Of a stretch of DNA of 21,237 bases, positions 1 to 6,805 are shown in pieces. This DNA is from CAYTTA01 sp964440655 (GTDB taxonomy: Bacteria; Bacteroidota; Rhodothermia; Balneolales; Balneolaceae). The stretch is taken from contig CAYTTA010000044.1 of assembly GCA_964440655.1 (NCBI GenBank), positions 1 to 21,237 on the forward strand, in the 5' to 3' direction. The translations under genes and the position numbers were made by a program. Numbering within the stretch: position 1 is the first letter of the stretch; each line of letters opens with the position of its first letter. Below the pieces are notes generated by a model. The model saw only the letters and a list, made by a program, of their open reading frames with translations. It ran no database searches and was not told the DNA's origin.

Positions 1-66
1 GAGGGGGTGCGGCTGCTCAACCTCATCCAGGATGTCTATCTCGATCGGGAGATCGGTTTGGCCTGA
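1..66 (+). CDS. C-terminal end of an unidentified protein (partial)
   Basis: An open frame enters at base 1 and stops with TGA at 64-66. Its last residues read EGVRLLNLIQDVYLDREIGL, then Ala. The sequence shows an amphipathic helix-like tail with no motif I recognise, so no function is given. It runs in the same direction as the membrane protein that starts about 100 bp downstream. The 103 bp between them hold a short C/G-rich inverted repeat (CCCT-GCAA-AGGG) but no convincing promoter. Only 21 codons are visible, so frame usage rests on the stop position and plausible composition alone. Confidence 0.4.
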   Translation, partial: EGVRLLNLIQDVYLDREIGLA

Positions 67-169
67 TTTTTTCATAACTTTTAGGGTTGCACTCTGCCCG
101 GGCTTCCACGGTCCCTGCAAAGGGGATCCGAAGGGAGCGGGGGAGGATACCGTCTTTGATTCCGAATGA

Positions 170-1303
170 ATGAGTGAAGTCCGCAGTCCAAACCGACCTT
201 TCATATCAACCCGATACATTCTGATCTCCCTGGGACTCAGCCTGACGGGAATGGGGGTAGTGATCTGGCTGACCTGGTCGCCCGGCCTGCTGGACCACCT
301 GGCGATGAAACGGATGCCGGGACTGGTGATTGCTTTACTGGTTACCATTCTGCGAAGCTGGTTTGTGGCGGCCAAAATCCATTTTCTCTCAGAAGGGGAG
401 CTGGGTTGGGCGGCCTCCTGGAGAGTCTCTCTCATCTGGGATTTCGGTTCGGCGGTCACCCCTTCCACAATCGGCGGAGCCCCCATCGCGACCTACGCCA
501 TGAACCTGGAGGGGATCAGGCTGGGAAGGTCCACTGCGATCATCCTCTACGGTGTCCTCCTCGATCAGTTCTGGTACGCCCTTGCTGTTCCATGCCTTCT
601 CATAGCGGGCGCCTGGCTTGAAGTGGTTCCTCCCGAAACCGGATTCGTCGGAACAGCCACCATGTCGCTTATCTATTTCGGCTTGCTGCTCTATGGGGGA
701 GTACTGGCCTACGGACTGCTTGTGAATCCCCGTTCCCTGAAAAAGCTTCTGAGCCGGCTGTTCAGCTGGCGTCTGCTCCGAAAGCATCGCCGCAGGGTTC
801 TCGAGGAGTCGGAGCATCTGGAGGAGTACTCCAGGGAGATTCGGAAAAAACCACTCTCCTTTTTGCTCAAAGCCTATTTTCTCTCCACTATGGCGTGGCT
901 TTGCAGAATTGCCATCCCTGTAATCGTCATACTGAGCCTTCTTCCTGCTGATGAGCTTACACTTGTCTTCCGCAGCCTGGCGATGAGTCTTGCCTCCCTT
1001 ATAATTCCCACTCCCGGCGGATCGGGTGGCATGGAGGGGCTTTTCGCACTTTTTCTTGGCCCGCTTGTCAGCCGGACAGAGTTTATCGGACTTGCTGTCT
1101 TCCTCTGGAGATTCATGACCTTTTTTGCCGGGATCGGAGTCGGAATTATGGTAACCACCTGGTATGTGAACCGCAGTGTGAACGGGGATATTCGTCCGGG
1201 TGGTGAGGAAAATAACAGGCGGCCTCTTTCGGATCGCGATGAGAGCAGGATTCCGGACACGGATCCGGAGCAGGAGACCGGCGAGAAGGTGGAGATTGAG
1301 TGA
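170..1303 (+). CDS. Lysylphosphatidylglycerol synthase transmembrane-family (UPF0104) integral membrane protein
   Basis: This is a 377-residue polytopic inner-membrane protein with roughly eight hydrophobic segments (about 15-36, 50-68, 84-110, 120-150, 162-185, 235-258, 264-300 and 305-332). A charged loop lies at about 187-228 and a hydrophilic, acidic C-terminal tail after residue 335. The family hallmarks are TPSTIGGAP near residue 98 and PTPGGSGGMEG near 281, which match the conserved Gly-rich motifs of the UPF0104/YbhN/AglD-type family. Members resemble the flippase half of MprF but lack its catalytic domain. Proposed roles are lipid or lipid-linked sugar translocation, and the substrate here is unknown. 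The gene precedes radA by 15 bp and is probably co-transcribed with it. An out-of-frame ATG lies at 166, so the start at 170 is the first usable ATG. No good ribosome site is seen. Confidence 0.85.
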   Translation: MSEVRSPNRPFISTRYILISLGLSLTGMGVVIWLTWSPGLLDHLAMKRMPGLVIALLVTILRSWFVAAKIHFLSEGELGWAASWRVSLIWDFGSAVTPSTIGGAPIATYAMNLEGIRLGRSTAIILYGVLLDQFWYALAVPCLLIAGAWLEVVPPETGFVGTATMSLIYFGLLLYGGVLAYGLLVNPRSLKKLLSRLFSWRLLRKHRRRVLEESEHLEEYSREIRKKPLSFLLKAYFLSTMAWLCRIAIPVIVILSLLPADELTLVFRSLAMSLASLIIPTPGGSGGMEGLFALFLGPLVSRTEFIGLAVFLWRFMTFFAGIGVGIMVTTWYVNRSVNGDIRPGGEENNRRPLSDRDESRIPDTDPEQETGEKVEIE

Positions 1304-1308
1304 TTACC

Positions 1309-1313
1309 GGAGG
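1309..1313 (+). promoter_or_regulatory. Strong Shine-Dalgarno before radA
   Basis: GGAGG lies five bases before the radA ATG at 1319, inside CGGAGGAG (1308-1315). It fixes the radA start. It also stands out because nearly all other genes in the window lack a recognisable Shine-Dalgarno sequence. Confidence 0.75.
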
Positions 1314-1318
1314 AGTGG

Positions 1319-2701
1319 ATGGCACGTACGGCAACCTACTATGAGTGTGATTCCTGCGGATACAACTCACCGAAATGGCTCGGACTCTGTCCGACCTGCA
1401 GCGAGTGGCACACGTTCCGGGAAAAGGTGGCTGAAAAGGAGATCCGAAGGCATGTGGTCGAGATCCCGACGACCGGACAGGAAGGATCCGAACCGATCTC
1501 TCTGTCGGAGATAGATCCCTCCAGGGGGAAGCGTATCGGAACAGGTATCGGAGAACTGGACCGGGTGCTGGGGGGCGGACTGGTGCCGGGATCCCTGATA
1601 TTGCTGGGGGGAGATCCCGGCATAGGAAAGAGTACACTGATGCTGCAGATTGCCCGCAGTTCACCCTCCCTGAACCTGCTCTATGTGGCAGGAGAGGAGT
1701 CGCCGGGTCAGATCCGTCAGCGTGCCGACCGGATCGGAGCAGGTCAGAGCAACATGAAGATTCTGGCTACTACGGAAGTGGATCAGATCGTCACAGCCGT
1801 TCAGAAAGAGCGGCCCGACCTGCTGATTATCGACTCGATCCAGACCGTCTACCGCAGCCGGCTTGACGGACTTCCCGGATCTGTACAGCAGATACGGGAG
1901 TGTGCCGCTCTGTTTCAGCAGCTGGCCAAGAAGGATGGGATAACCACCATCCTCGTGGGGCATGTAACCAAGGATGGTGAGATCGCGGGGCCCCGGATTC
2001 TTGAGCACATGGTCGATACGGTACTTCAGTTCGAGGGAGACCGGAGCCGTCTGCACCGGCTCCTCCGGGGAGTCAAAAACCGGTTCGGATCGGCCCAGGA
2101 AGTGGGGGTTTTCGAAATGGACGACCGGGGTCTTCATGAAGTGAACAATCCCTCCTCCCTGTTCCTGTCGGAGATGGATCAGACTCTGAGTGGCAATGCT
2201 GTCACCTGCATCATGGAAGGATCCCGTCCATTGCTGGTAGAGGTTCAGGCACTGGTCACTCCGACCGGCTACGGAACGCCGCAGAGGACTGCCGCAGGAT
2301 TTGACCAGCGAAAACTTTCATTGCTGCTTGCCGTGCTGGAGAAGCGTGCAGGCTTCCGTTTTTCCGGTCAGGATGTTTTCTTGAATGTGGCAGGAGGATT
2401 GAAAGTCTCCGATACGGCAGCCGATCTGGCAGTGGCCTGCGCGCTCGCCTCCAGTTATCAGGACAAACCTCTTCTGCCCGGATTGCTCGTGATGGGTGAG
2501 GTGGGGCTTGGAGGAGAGATCCGTCTGGTCTCCCATCTGCAGCAGCGCCTGCAGGAAGGGGAGAGAATGGGATTCAAAACCGCTCTTGTTCCAGGCAGGG
2601 CAAAAATTTCGGATGGAAATCTCACTCCCATTAACGGCCGGTACCTTTCCGATGCAATCCGGTCGGTACTGGACGGGTCTCAGATCCGGAAGAATGGTTG
2701 A
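1319..2701 (+). CDS. radA: DNA repair protein RadA (branch-migration helicase)
   Basis: RadA is a RecA-like ATPase that promotes branch migration of recombination intermediates and works with RecA in double-strand-break repair. The 460-residue length equals that of the E. coli protein. Visible in order are: an N-terminal C4 zinc finger (C10-x2-C13, C24-x2-C27); a Walker A motif GGDPGIGKST at 97-106; a Walker B strand LLIIDSIQT near 168-176; the RadA-specific KNRFG motif at 253-257; and a C-terminal Lon-protease-like domain (about 290-455). As usual for RadA, that last domain serves as a DNA-binding scaffold rather than a protease. The start is fixed by a strong GGAGG five bases upstream. The gene follows a membrane-protein gene by 15 bp and converges on rpsU. 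Confidence 0.97.
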   Translation: MARTATYYECDSCGYNSPKWLGLCPTCSEWHTFREKVAEKEIRRHVVEIPTTGQEGSEPISLSEIDPSRGKRIGTGIGELDRVLGGGLVPGSLILLGGDPGIGKSTLMLQIARSSPSLNLLYVAGEESPGQIRQRADRIGAGQSNMKILATTEVDQIVTAVQKERPDLLIIDSIQTVYRSRLDGLPGSVQQIRECAALFQQLAKKDGITTILVGHVTKDGEIAGPRILEHMVDTVLQFEGDRSRLHRLLRGVKNRFGSAQEVGVFEMDDRGLHEVNNPSSLFLSEMDQTLSGNAVTCIMEGSRPLLVEVQALVTPTGYGTPQRTAAGFDQRKLSLLLAVLEKRAGFRFSGQDVFLNVAGGLKVSDTAADLAVACALASSYQDKPLLPGLLVMGEVGLGGEIRLVSHLQQRLQEGERMGFKTALVPGRAKISDGNLTPINGRYLSDAIRSVLDGSQIRKNG

Positions 2702-2806
2702 GCTTTCAACGGAATTACGACCGGATTGCCGACCGGGCACAACTCTTCCTGAAAAGGCCCGGATGTGAGGGGCTTCCGGCATCCCCCACAGCGCGGCTGC
2801 GGAGTG

Positions 2807-2846
2807 ACGGGTCACTTCGACCCAACGGCCGGTCAGCTACCGGTTG
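2807..2846. terminator. Hairpin cluster between convergent radA and rpsU (possible bidirectional terminator)
   Basis: The 148-bp gap between the convergent stops holds two stem-loops. GGGTC-ACTTC-GACCC is at 2807-2821. CCGGT-CAGCT-ACCGG is at 2829-2843, extendable by G-U pairs to 2826-2846, and lies just beyond the rpsU stop. Neither is followed by a long T-run on either strand, so they are at best weak intrinsic terminators. No open frame in the gap looks like a gene. Confidence 0.4.
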
Positions 2847-2849
2847 AGA

Positions 2850-3044
2850 TCAGTAATTTTCCCGCTGGCGCCGCCGCTGCTCCCGTACGCTCTTCTTGCG
2901 GGCCTCTCTCTTGGCTGCGGAAGGCTTGACAAACTGCTGCCGGTCCTTGTATTCATTCAGGATTCGGGAACGGGTCACCATTTTCTTGAAACGGTTGATC
3001 GCACGATCGATGCTCTCGTTATCTTTTACGTCTATTCCTATCAT
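2850..3044 (-). CDS. rpsU: 30S ribosomal protein bS21
   Basis: bS21 binds the small subunit near the 3' end of 16S rRNA and takes part in initiation. The product is 64 residues and highly basic. The N-terminal strand carries I-x-V-K-x-N-E-x-I-D-R-A, followed by RFKK, and the C-terminal helix is Lys/Arg-rich (KKSVREQRRRQREN). This matches the normal bS21 length and pattern. Work on Bacteroidota ribosomes assigns bS21 a part in hiding the anti-Shine-Dalgarno of 16S rRNA. In agreement, this gene and most neighbours lack Shine-Dalgarno sequences. It has its own strong promoter (3101-3132), separate from the upstream mutY/DUF2400 genes, and a leader of about 50 nt containing a TCTTTCGAAAGA palindrome (3086-3097). 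Confidence 0.97.
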   Translation of the reverse strand: MIGIDVKDNESIDRAINRFKKMVTRSRILNEYKDRQQFVKPSAAKREARKKSVREQRRRQRENY

Positions 3045-3100
3045 AGAAATTCAGAACATGTTCGGTTTGGTATAGGTGCAAACTTCTTTCGAAAGACAGA

Positions 3101-3132
3101 TAATATAGGATTTTGTCCATTCATCTGCCAAA
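3101..3132 (-). promoter_or_regulatory. rpsU promoter
   Basis: Read on the minus strand, TTGGCA (3126-3131, within TTTGGCA) is followed after 18 bp by TATATT (3102-3107). This fits both a sigma-70 promoter and the Bacteroidota arrangement of a -33 TTTG box and a TA-rich -7 box. It would start transcription near 3094, giving a leader of about 50 nt before the rpsU ATG. It lies 31 bp beyond the stop of the TIGR02757 gene, so bS21 can be expressed independently of the repair genes. Confidence 0.6.
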
Positions 3133-3162
3133 CCAGAATTGCAAGAAAACGGCCCCTCCGGA

Positions 3163-3999
3163 TCAGTCGTAGTGGGGGTTGATCAGAAACCGTTCCGGGA
3201 GGGCATGCCCCATCGCGCCCAGTCCAAACAGGGAGAAATCATAGCGCATCGGGTCTGCCGGATCGAGCTGCCTCAATGTTTCCGAAAGCTCCTCCACTGC
3301 TTTCCAGTCGTTGCTTCTGCGGCCGAGGAGCCCGAGTCTTCTGGCCTGCCGGCCGACGTGGACATCAAACGGAATCCGAAGCGCCCCTGCCGGTAGAAAA
3401 CTCCAGATGCCGGGATCCACAGGGCTCTCCTTGCGGAGGTTCCAGCGAAGGAAGAGAAGCAGCCTCTTGCAGGTACTGTTTCGTTCCGGATCCGGCAGAT
3501 GGCGGAGGGTTCTGGCGGGCATCTCCCCGCTCAGAGAGGAGAACTTTTCACGGAAAACGGAGAGCAGATTCCGGTTTTCAACCAGAGAGTTATCCAGGCA
3601 GCCGGCCCAGAAAGCCTCAAAGTCCTCATGTTTTCGGTACACCTGCTGCAGTGCGGAAAAAAGTCCGTGAAGATCTTCCGGGCGGAAGGTGCGGTGACGG
3701 AAGTGGAGATACCGTTCCATGTCCGCGGGGGTATAGTGCGTGATGAAGTGGAGGGGTCGGTAGTCCATGAGCTGCAAAAGCTCGTCGGTCTTTCTAAGGA
3801 CAACATCGCGGCGCCCCCAGGCCATCAGGGCAGCAAGAAATCCGGCGATCTCCTTCTCTCTCTTCTCTTCAAACAGATGCATGAACCGCACAGGATCACT
3901 GGCAATGAATTCCGGGGTCTCCACCAGCTGGTGGATCCGGTCCAGCTGAGGTTTCAGCTCTTTCAAGCCATTCCGGCTCTGAAGTCTGAGGGGTCTCAT
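3163..3999 (-). CDS. TIGR02757 (DUF2400) family protein, HhH-glycosylase-like, function unknown
   Basis: This 278-residue protein matches the TIGR02757/DUF2400 family along its whole length: DPVRFMHLF near 35, FLAALMAWGRRD near 54, KRLLLFLRWNLRK near 178, and PFDVHVGRQARRLGLL near 210. The last motif, with Asp212 before HVGRQARR, recalls the VDTHV catalytic-Asp segment of helix-hairpin-helix (HhH-GPD) DNA glycosylases. A nucleic-acid role is therefore plausible but unproven. I chose the ATG at 3999 because it overlaps the mutY stop codon in an ATGA arrangement and starts just before the conserved region. The frame stays open further upstream only through mutY. An SD-like GAGAAGG lies just upstream. 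Translational coupling to mutY is likely. Confidence 0.88.
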   Translation of the reverse strand: MRPLRLQSRNGLKELKPQLDRIHQLVETPEFIASDPVRFMHLFEEKREKEIAGFLAALMAWGRRDVVLRKTDELLQLMDYRPLHFITHYTPADMERYLHFRHRTFRPEDLHGLFSALQQVYRKHEDFEAFWAGCLDNSLVENRNLLSVFREKFSSLSGEMPARTLRHLPDPERNSTCKRLLLFLRWNLRKESPVDPGIWSFLPAGALRIPFDVHVGRQARRLGLLGRRSNDWKAVEELSETLRQLDPADPMRYDFSLFGLGAMGHALPERFLINPHYD

Positions 4000-5096
4000 T
4001 GGATACCTTCTCGAATCAGTTTTCGGGTCACGGCCCTGTTCGCTTTGGGGAAAGGATAGTCGGACAACTCCCCGGGTGTCACCCAGCGCACCTCCCGCCC
4101 TGAACGTGCCGGATCGGGCTGACCGGGTTTCAACCGGCACCAGAAGGCATGAAGAGTGATCTTCATGTGTGAATAGGTGTGGTCGAGCCGGGTCAGTCTC
4201 TCCAGTACCTCGACCTCTACTCCAAGCTCTTCCCGGATCTCCCGCTGCACGGTCATGTGAAGCTCCTCTCCGGGTTCCTGTTTGCCTCCTGGAAATTCCC
4301 ACAATCCACCCAGCATGAGATGTTCGGGCCGGAGCGCAATGAGAACCCGCTCCCCGTCGGAAACCAGTCCCACTCCGATCTGATGGTGGGGAACCGGTCC
4401 GGGAGGGGATTTCCACGGGATCCTGCCTGTGGCCCTCAACCGGTAAGCAGCACATTCAGCGGAGAGAGGGCAGGAGCCGCACTCCGGTCCGGAAGGGGTG
4501 CAGACCAGCGCACCGAGCTCCATGAGAGCCTGGTTGTACTCCCCGGGACGCTCACGATCCAGTGCATCGGCAGCCAGACGTTGTACCCTGTTTCGGACCG
4601 CACTCGTGCGGATATCCTCTTCAATGGCATGAAAACGGGTAAGTACCCGGATCACATTTCCATCGACCGCTGCATGAGGACGGTTGTAGGCGATGCTCAG
4701 GATGGCGGCTGCCGTATAGGGACCGATCCCTTTCAGTTTTCTGATCTCTTCCTGTGTGTCCGGGATCACTCCTCCGGCGGCCGAGACCGTCCGTGCCGCG
4801 TCGTGAAGATTTCGTGCCCTGCTGTAGTAGCCCAGCCCCTCCCAGTGCATGAGCACTTCATGGCGATCCGCACGGGCCAGGTGATGAACCGTGGGAAAGG
4901 TCCGGATAAAGCGTTCATAATAGGGGATGACGGTATCCACCCGGGTCTGCTGCAGCATGATCTCAGAGACCCAGATCCGCCACGGATCCCGGGTTTTTCG
5001 CCACGGGAGATCTCGTTGATTCTTCCGGAACCAGTCAAGAAGCTCATGGGTCGGAAAATTGCAGCGGGCAGCCGGGCTGCGATCGTATTGTCTCAT
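3996..5096 (-). CDS. mutY: A/G-specific adenine DNA glycosylase MutY with complete C-terminal Nudix domain
   Basis: MutY removes adenine mispaired with 8-oxoguanine. The 366-residue protein shows, in order: catalytic Glu45 in VSEIMLQQTRVD; the helix-hairpin-helix LKGIGPYTAAAI (121-132); catalytic Asp145 in AVDGNVIRV; and an iron-sulfur cluster C199-x6-C206-x2-C209-x5-C215. The C-terminal domain (about 238-360) has TYSH, the counterpart of the Phe-Ser-His 8-oxoG-reading loop of MutY. It also carries a full Nudix box, G-x5-E-x7-REIREELGV, within a MutT-like LWEFPGGKQEPGEE context. Many MutY C-domains have lost that signature. The gene sits 35 bp downstream of the exported-protein gene and overlaps the TIGR02757 gene by four bases. 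No Shine-Dalgarno is visible before the ATG at 5096. Confidence 0.95.
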   Translation of the reverse strand: MRQYDRSPAARCNFPTHELLDWFRKNQRDLPWRKTRDPWRIWVSEIMLQQTRVDTVIPYYERFIRTFPTVHHLARADRHEVLMHWEGLGYYSRARNLHDAARTVSAAGGVIPDTQEEIRKLKGIGPYTAAAILSIAYNRPHAAVDGNVIRVLTRFHAIEEDIRTSAVRNRVQRLAADALDRERPGEYNQALMELGALVCTPSGPECGSCPLSAECAAYRLRATGRIPWKSPPGPVPHHQIGVGLVSDGERVLIALRPEHLMLGGLWEFPGGKQEPGEELHMTVQREIREELGVEVEVLERLTRLDHTYSHMKITLHAFWCRLKPGQPDPARSGREVRWVTPGELSDYPFPKANRAVTRKLIREGIQ

Positions 5097-5131
5097 CGGG
5101 GCCAGTCACCAGCGGTCATGGTGATCATCGG

Positions 5132-6802
5132 TCATGGAGTCCTGTCCGGAGAAGAGGAAGGTTCCGGAAGACCGGACTCCGGGAGTGTTCCTGCCTCAAT
5201 CACCCGGAGTTCCACCTCCTGGGATGCGGCCGCACCAAATTGATCGGTCGCAATGACCTGGAACCGGGTGCGTCCGGCCTGCCGAACGGCGGGTCTCCAG
5301 CGGAATTCCCCGGTCTCTTCATTCAATAGTGCACCTTCGGGAAGATCCACCCCCAGATAGCGGATCAGATCGGGATCCATGCCGTCGGGATCGATGGCAC
5401 GGATCTCCATGGTAAACTCTTCGTTCACCAGGATGGTGATCGGGCGGAGAGGTGTGAATCGTGGCGGGGTGTTGAACGGCCGCACATTGACGGCAACCTG
5501 AAGGGAGTCGACCTCGCCTGTGGCTGAGGTTGCAATGATGGTAATGAGATTGCGCCCGATCTGATCGGACCGAGGCTGCCAGTAGAGACTCTCGCCCCGT
5601 ACCTGCATTCCGGTTGCAGAGCTCCTCACGGTGAAACTCACATCGGCCGTACTGCGTCCCCCCTCCAGTTCAAGCGGCAGGATGACCGGTCGGGGAAAGG
5701 GAATGTTCACCTCGTCGATCTTTTTGATCTTCAAGGGCTGCCGGTCTGCCGTCCGGGCTGAGGGGGCTCCGGCGGCAAGCGGCACCCCGGCCTGTTCCGA
5801 CGGGGCACCGGTGCGGATCACCGGGGAGATCTGGTCAAATTCGGATACCCAGAGACGAGTTCCAACCCTGGCGATGTGATTCCCCTGCCGGGGATTCTCT
5901 TTCCAGAGAAGGGCGGGCTCTCCTCTCTTTTCCACCACCCAGAGTCTGCCGCTCTCCGTCCGTATCACCATGGACTCCTGCCACACCGTCACTTTCTGTA
6001 CCGGTTCACCAACATTGGCGATTACAAACGTCCGGCCATTGGTATCGATCAGAAAGAGTTCGCCTCCGGGTGAGGTTCCAATCAGTTCCTCCTGGGCCAG
6101 AAAGATCTTTTCGGTGTTCCGGTCCATTCTGACCGTCCGGGAGTGGGAGAGAGTTCCCTCCGCATCGGTCCGCTCAAGGATGATCAGCTCGTTCCGGTCC
6201 GCGAGAAGATAGAGCCAGGTGGAGTGGTCCGACGCGAGATCGATCACCGACCTGCCTGACAGCAGATCTCCGAAGAGCATGTCCGGCCGGGTGTCCAGAT
6301 GCTCCGGACTCTCCAGCGAGAGCCGCCCGAGCCCTTGATGTCCCATCGCAATATAGATCCGGTTCCCCAGCCGCTGGACCGACAGAGGCTCGGACGGGAG
6401 TTCGGTGGAGGAGTAGACCCCCAGTACGGAGGTAGGCTCCACAACGGTAAGCCGGCTGGATCCGCCGTATAGGTAGGCGAACCGTACATCGGCCTCGATC
6501 CGGTTGCCGCGCTCCTCCATTCCCGGGGAGGAGTAGAGCCATTGAAGAGTATCGGAGGCCGCACCGGCACGAAATACAACCAGACCCTCCCGGGCGGAGA
6601 GAACATAGAGATGGGCAGGTGAGCTCTCCATCGTAACGATGGAAGGAATCCTCATCAGGCGGGAAAAATCGTGCGTCCAGTGGATCTCTGTCCGGACGGG
6701 CTGACCTGTCAGGGTTCCTCCCGGAATGGGGGATGCAGGGAGTGCAGCCACAAAGAGTGCAGCGAGGAGACCGGTTAACAGCTGTCTGATGAGAGGAAGC
6801 AT
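5132..6802 (-). CDS. Exported protein: beta-propeller-like region followed by two cadherin/Ig-like domains
   Basis: This 556-residue protein begins with a signal peptide: Arg6, a hydrophobic stretch at 8-22, and a likely cleavage near the ALPAS-P site around residue 24. There is no lipobox Cys. Residues about 35-340 contain repeated short beta-strand segments of the type LYVLSAREGLVVF, FAYLYGGSSRLTVV and IYIAMGHQGLGRL, suggesting a propeller. A Ser/Ala/Pro-rich linker follows. Two tandem domains resemble CADG/He_PIG-type Ig folds (about 365-455 and 458-545), with NTPPRFTP, the A-x-DPDG segment and the GEFRWRP...AGRTRFQVIATDQFG pattern. The tail is Pro/Ser-rich with no sorting domain. The likely location is periplasmic or cell-surface, binding partner unknown. 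The ATG is three bases after the SDR stop, so the two genes are probably co-transcribed. Confidence 0.75.
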   Translation of the reverse strand: MLPLIRQLLTGLLAALFVAALPASPIPGGTLTGQPVRTEIHWTHDFSRLMRIPSIVTMESSPAHLYVLSAREGLVVFRAGAASDTLQWLYSSPGMEERGNRIEADVRFAYLYGGSSRLTVVEPTSVLGVYSSTELPSEPLSVQRLGNRIYIAMGHQGLGRLSLESPEHLDTRPDMLFGDLLSGRSVIDLASDHSTWLYLLADRNELIILERTDAEGTLSHSRTVRMDRNTEKIFLAQEELIGTSPGGELFLIDTNGRTFVIANVGEPVQKVTVWQESMVIRTESGRLWVVEKRGEPALLWKENPRQGNHIARVGTRLWVSEFDQISPVIRTGAPSEQAGVPLAAGAPSARTADRQPLKIKKIDEVNIPFPRPVILPLELEGGRSTADVSFTVRSSATGMQVRGESLYWQPRSDQIGRNLITIIATSATGEVDSLQVAVNVRPFNTPPRFTPLRPITILVNEEFTMEIRAIDPDGMDPDLIRYLGVDLPEGALLNEETGEFRWRPAVRQAGRTRFQVIATDQFGAAASQEVELRVIEAGTLPESGLPEPSSSPDRTP

Positions 6803-6805
6803 GGA

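Noticed and set aside
4000..4455. Upstream extension of the TIGR02757 gene to 4455 (430 residues)
   Set aside because: The extra 152 residues lie wholly within mutY in another frame and are Arg/Gly-rich and unlike the family; the ATG at 3999 overlapping the mutY stop is the natural start.
4179..5243. Long plus-strand open frame opposite mutY
   Set aside because: It is antisense to the well-supported mutY gene, has low-complexity shadow composition and no recognisable motif.
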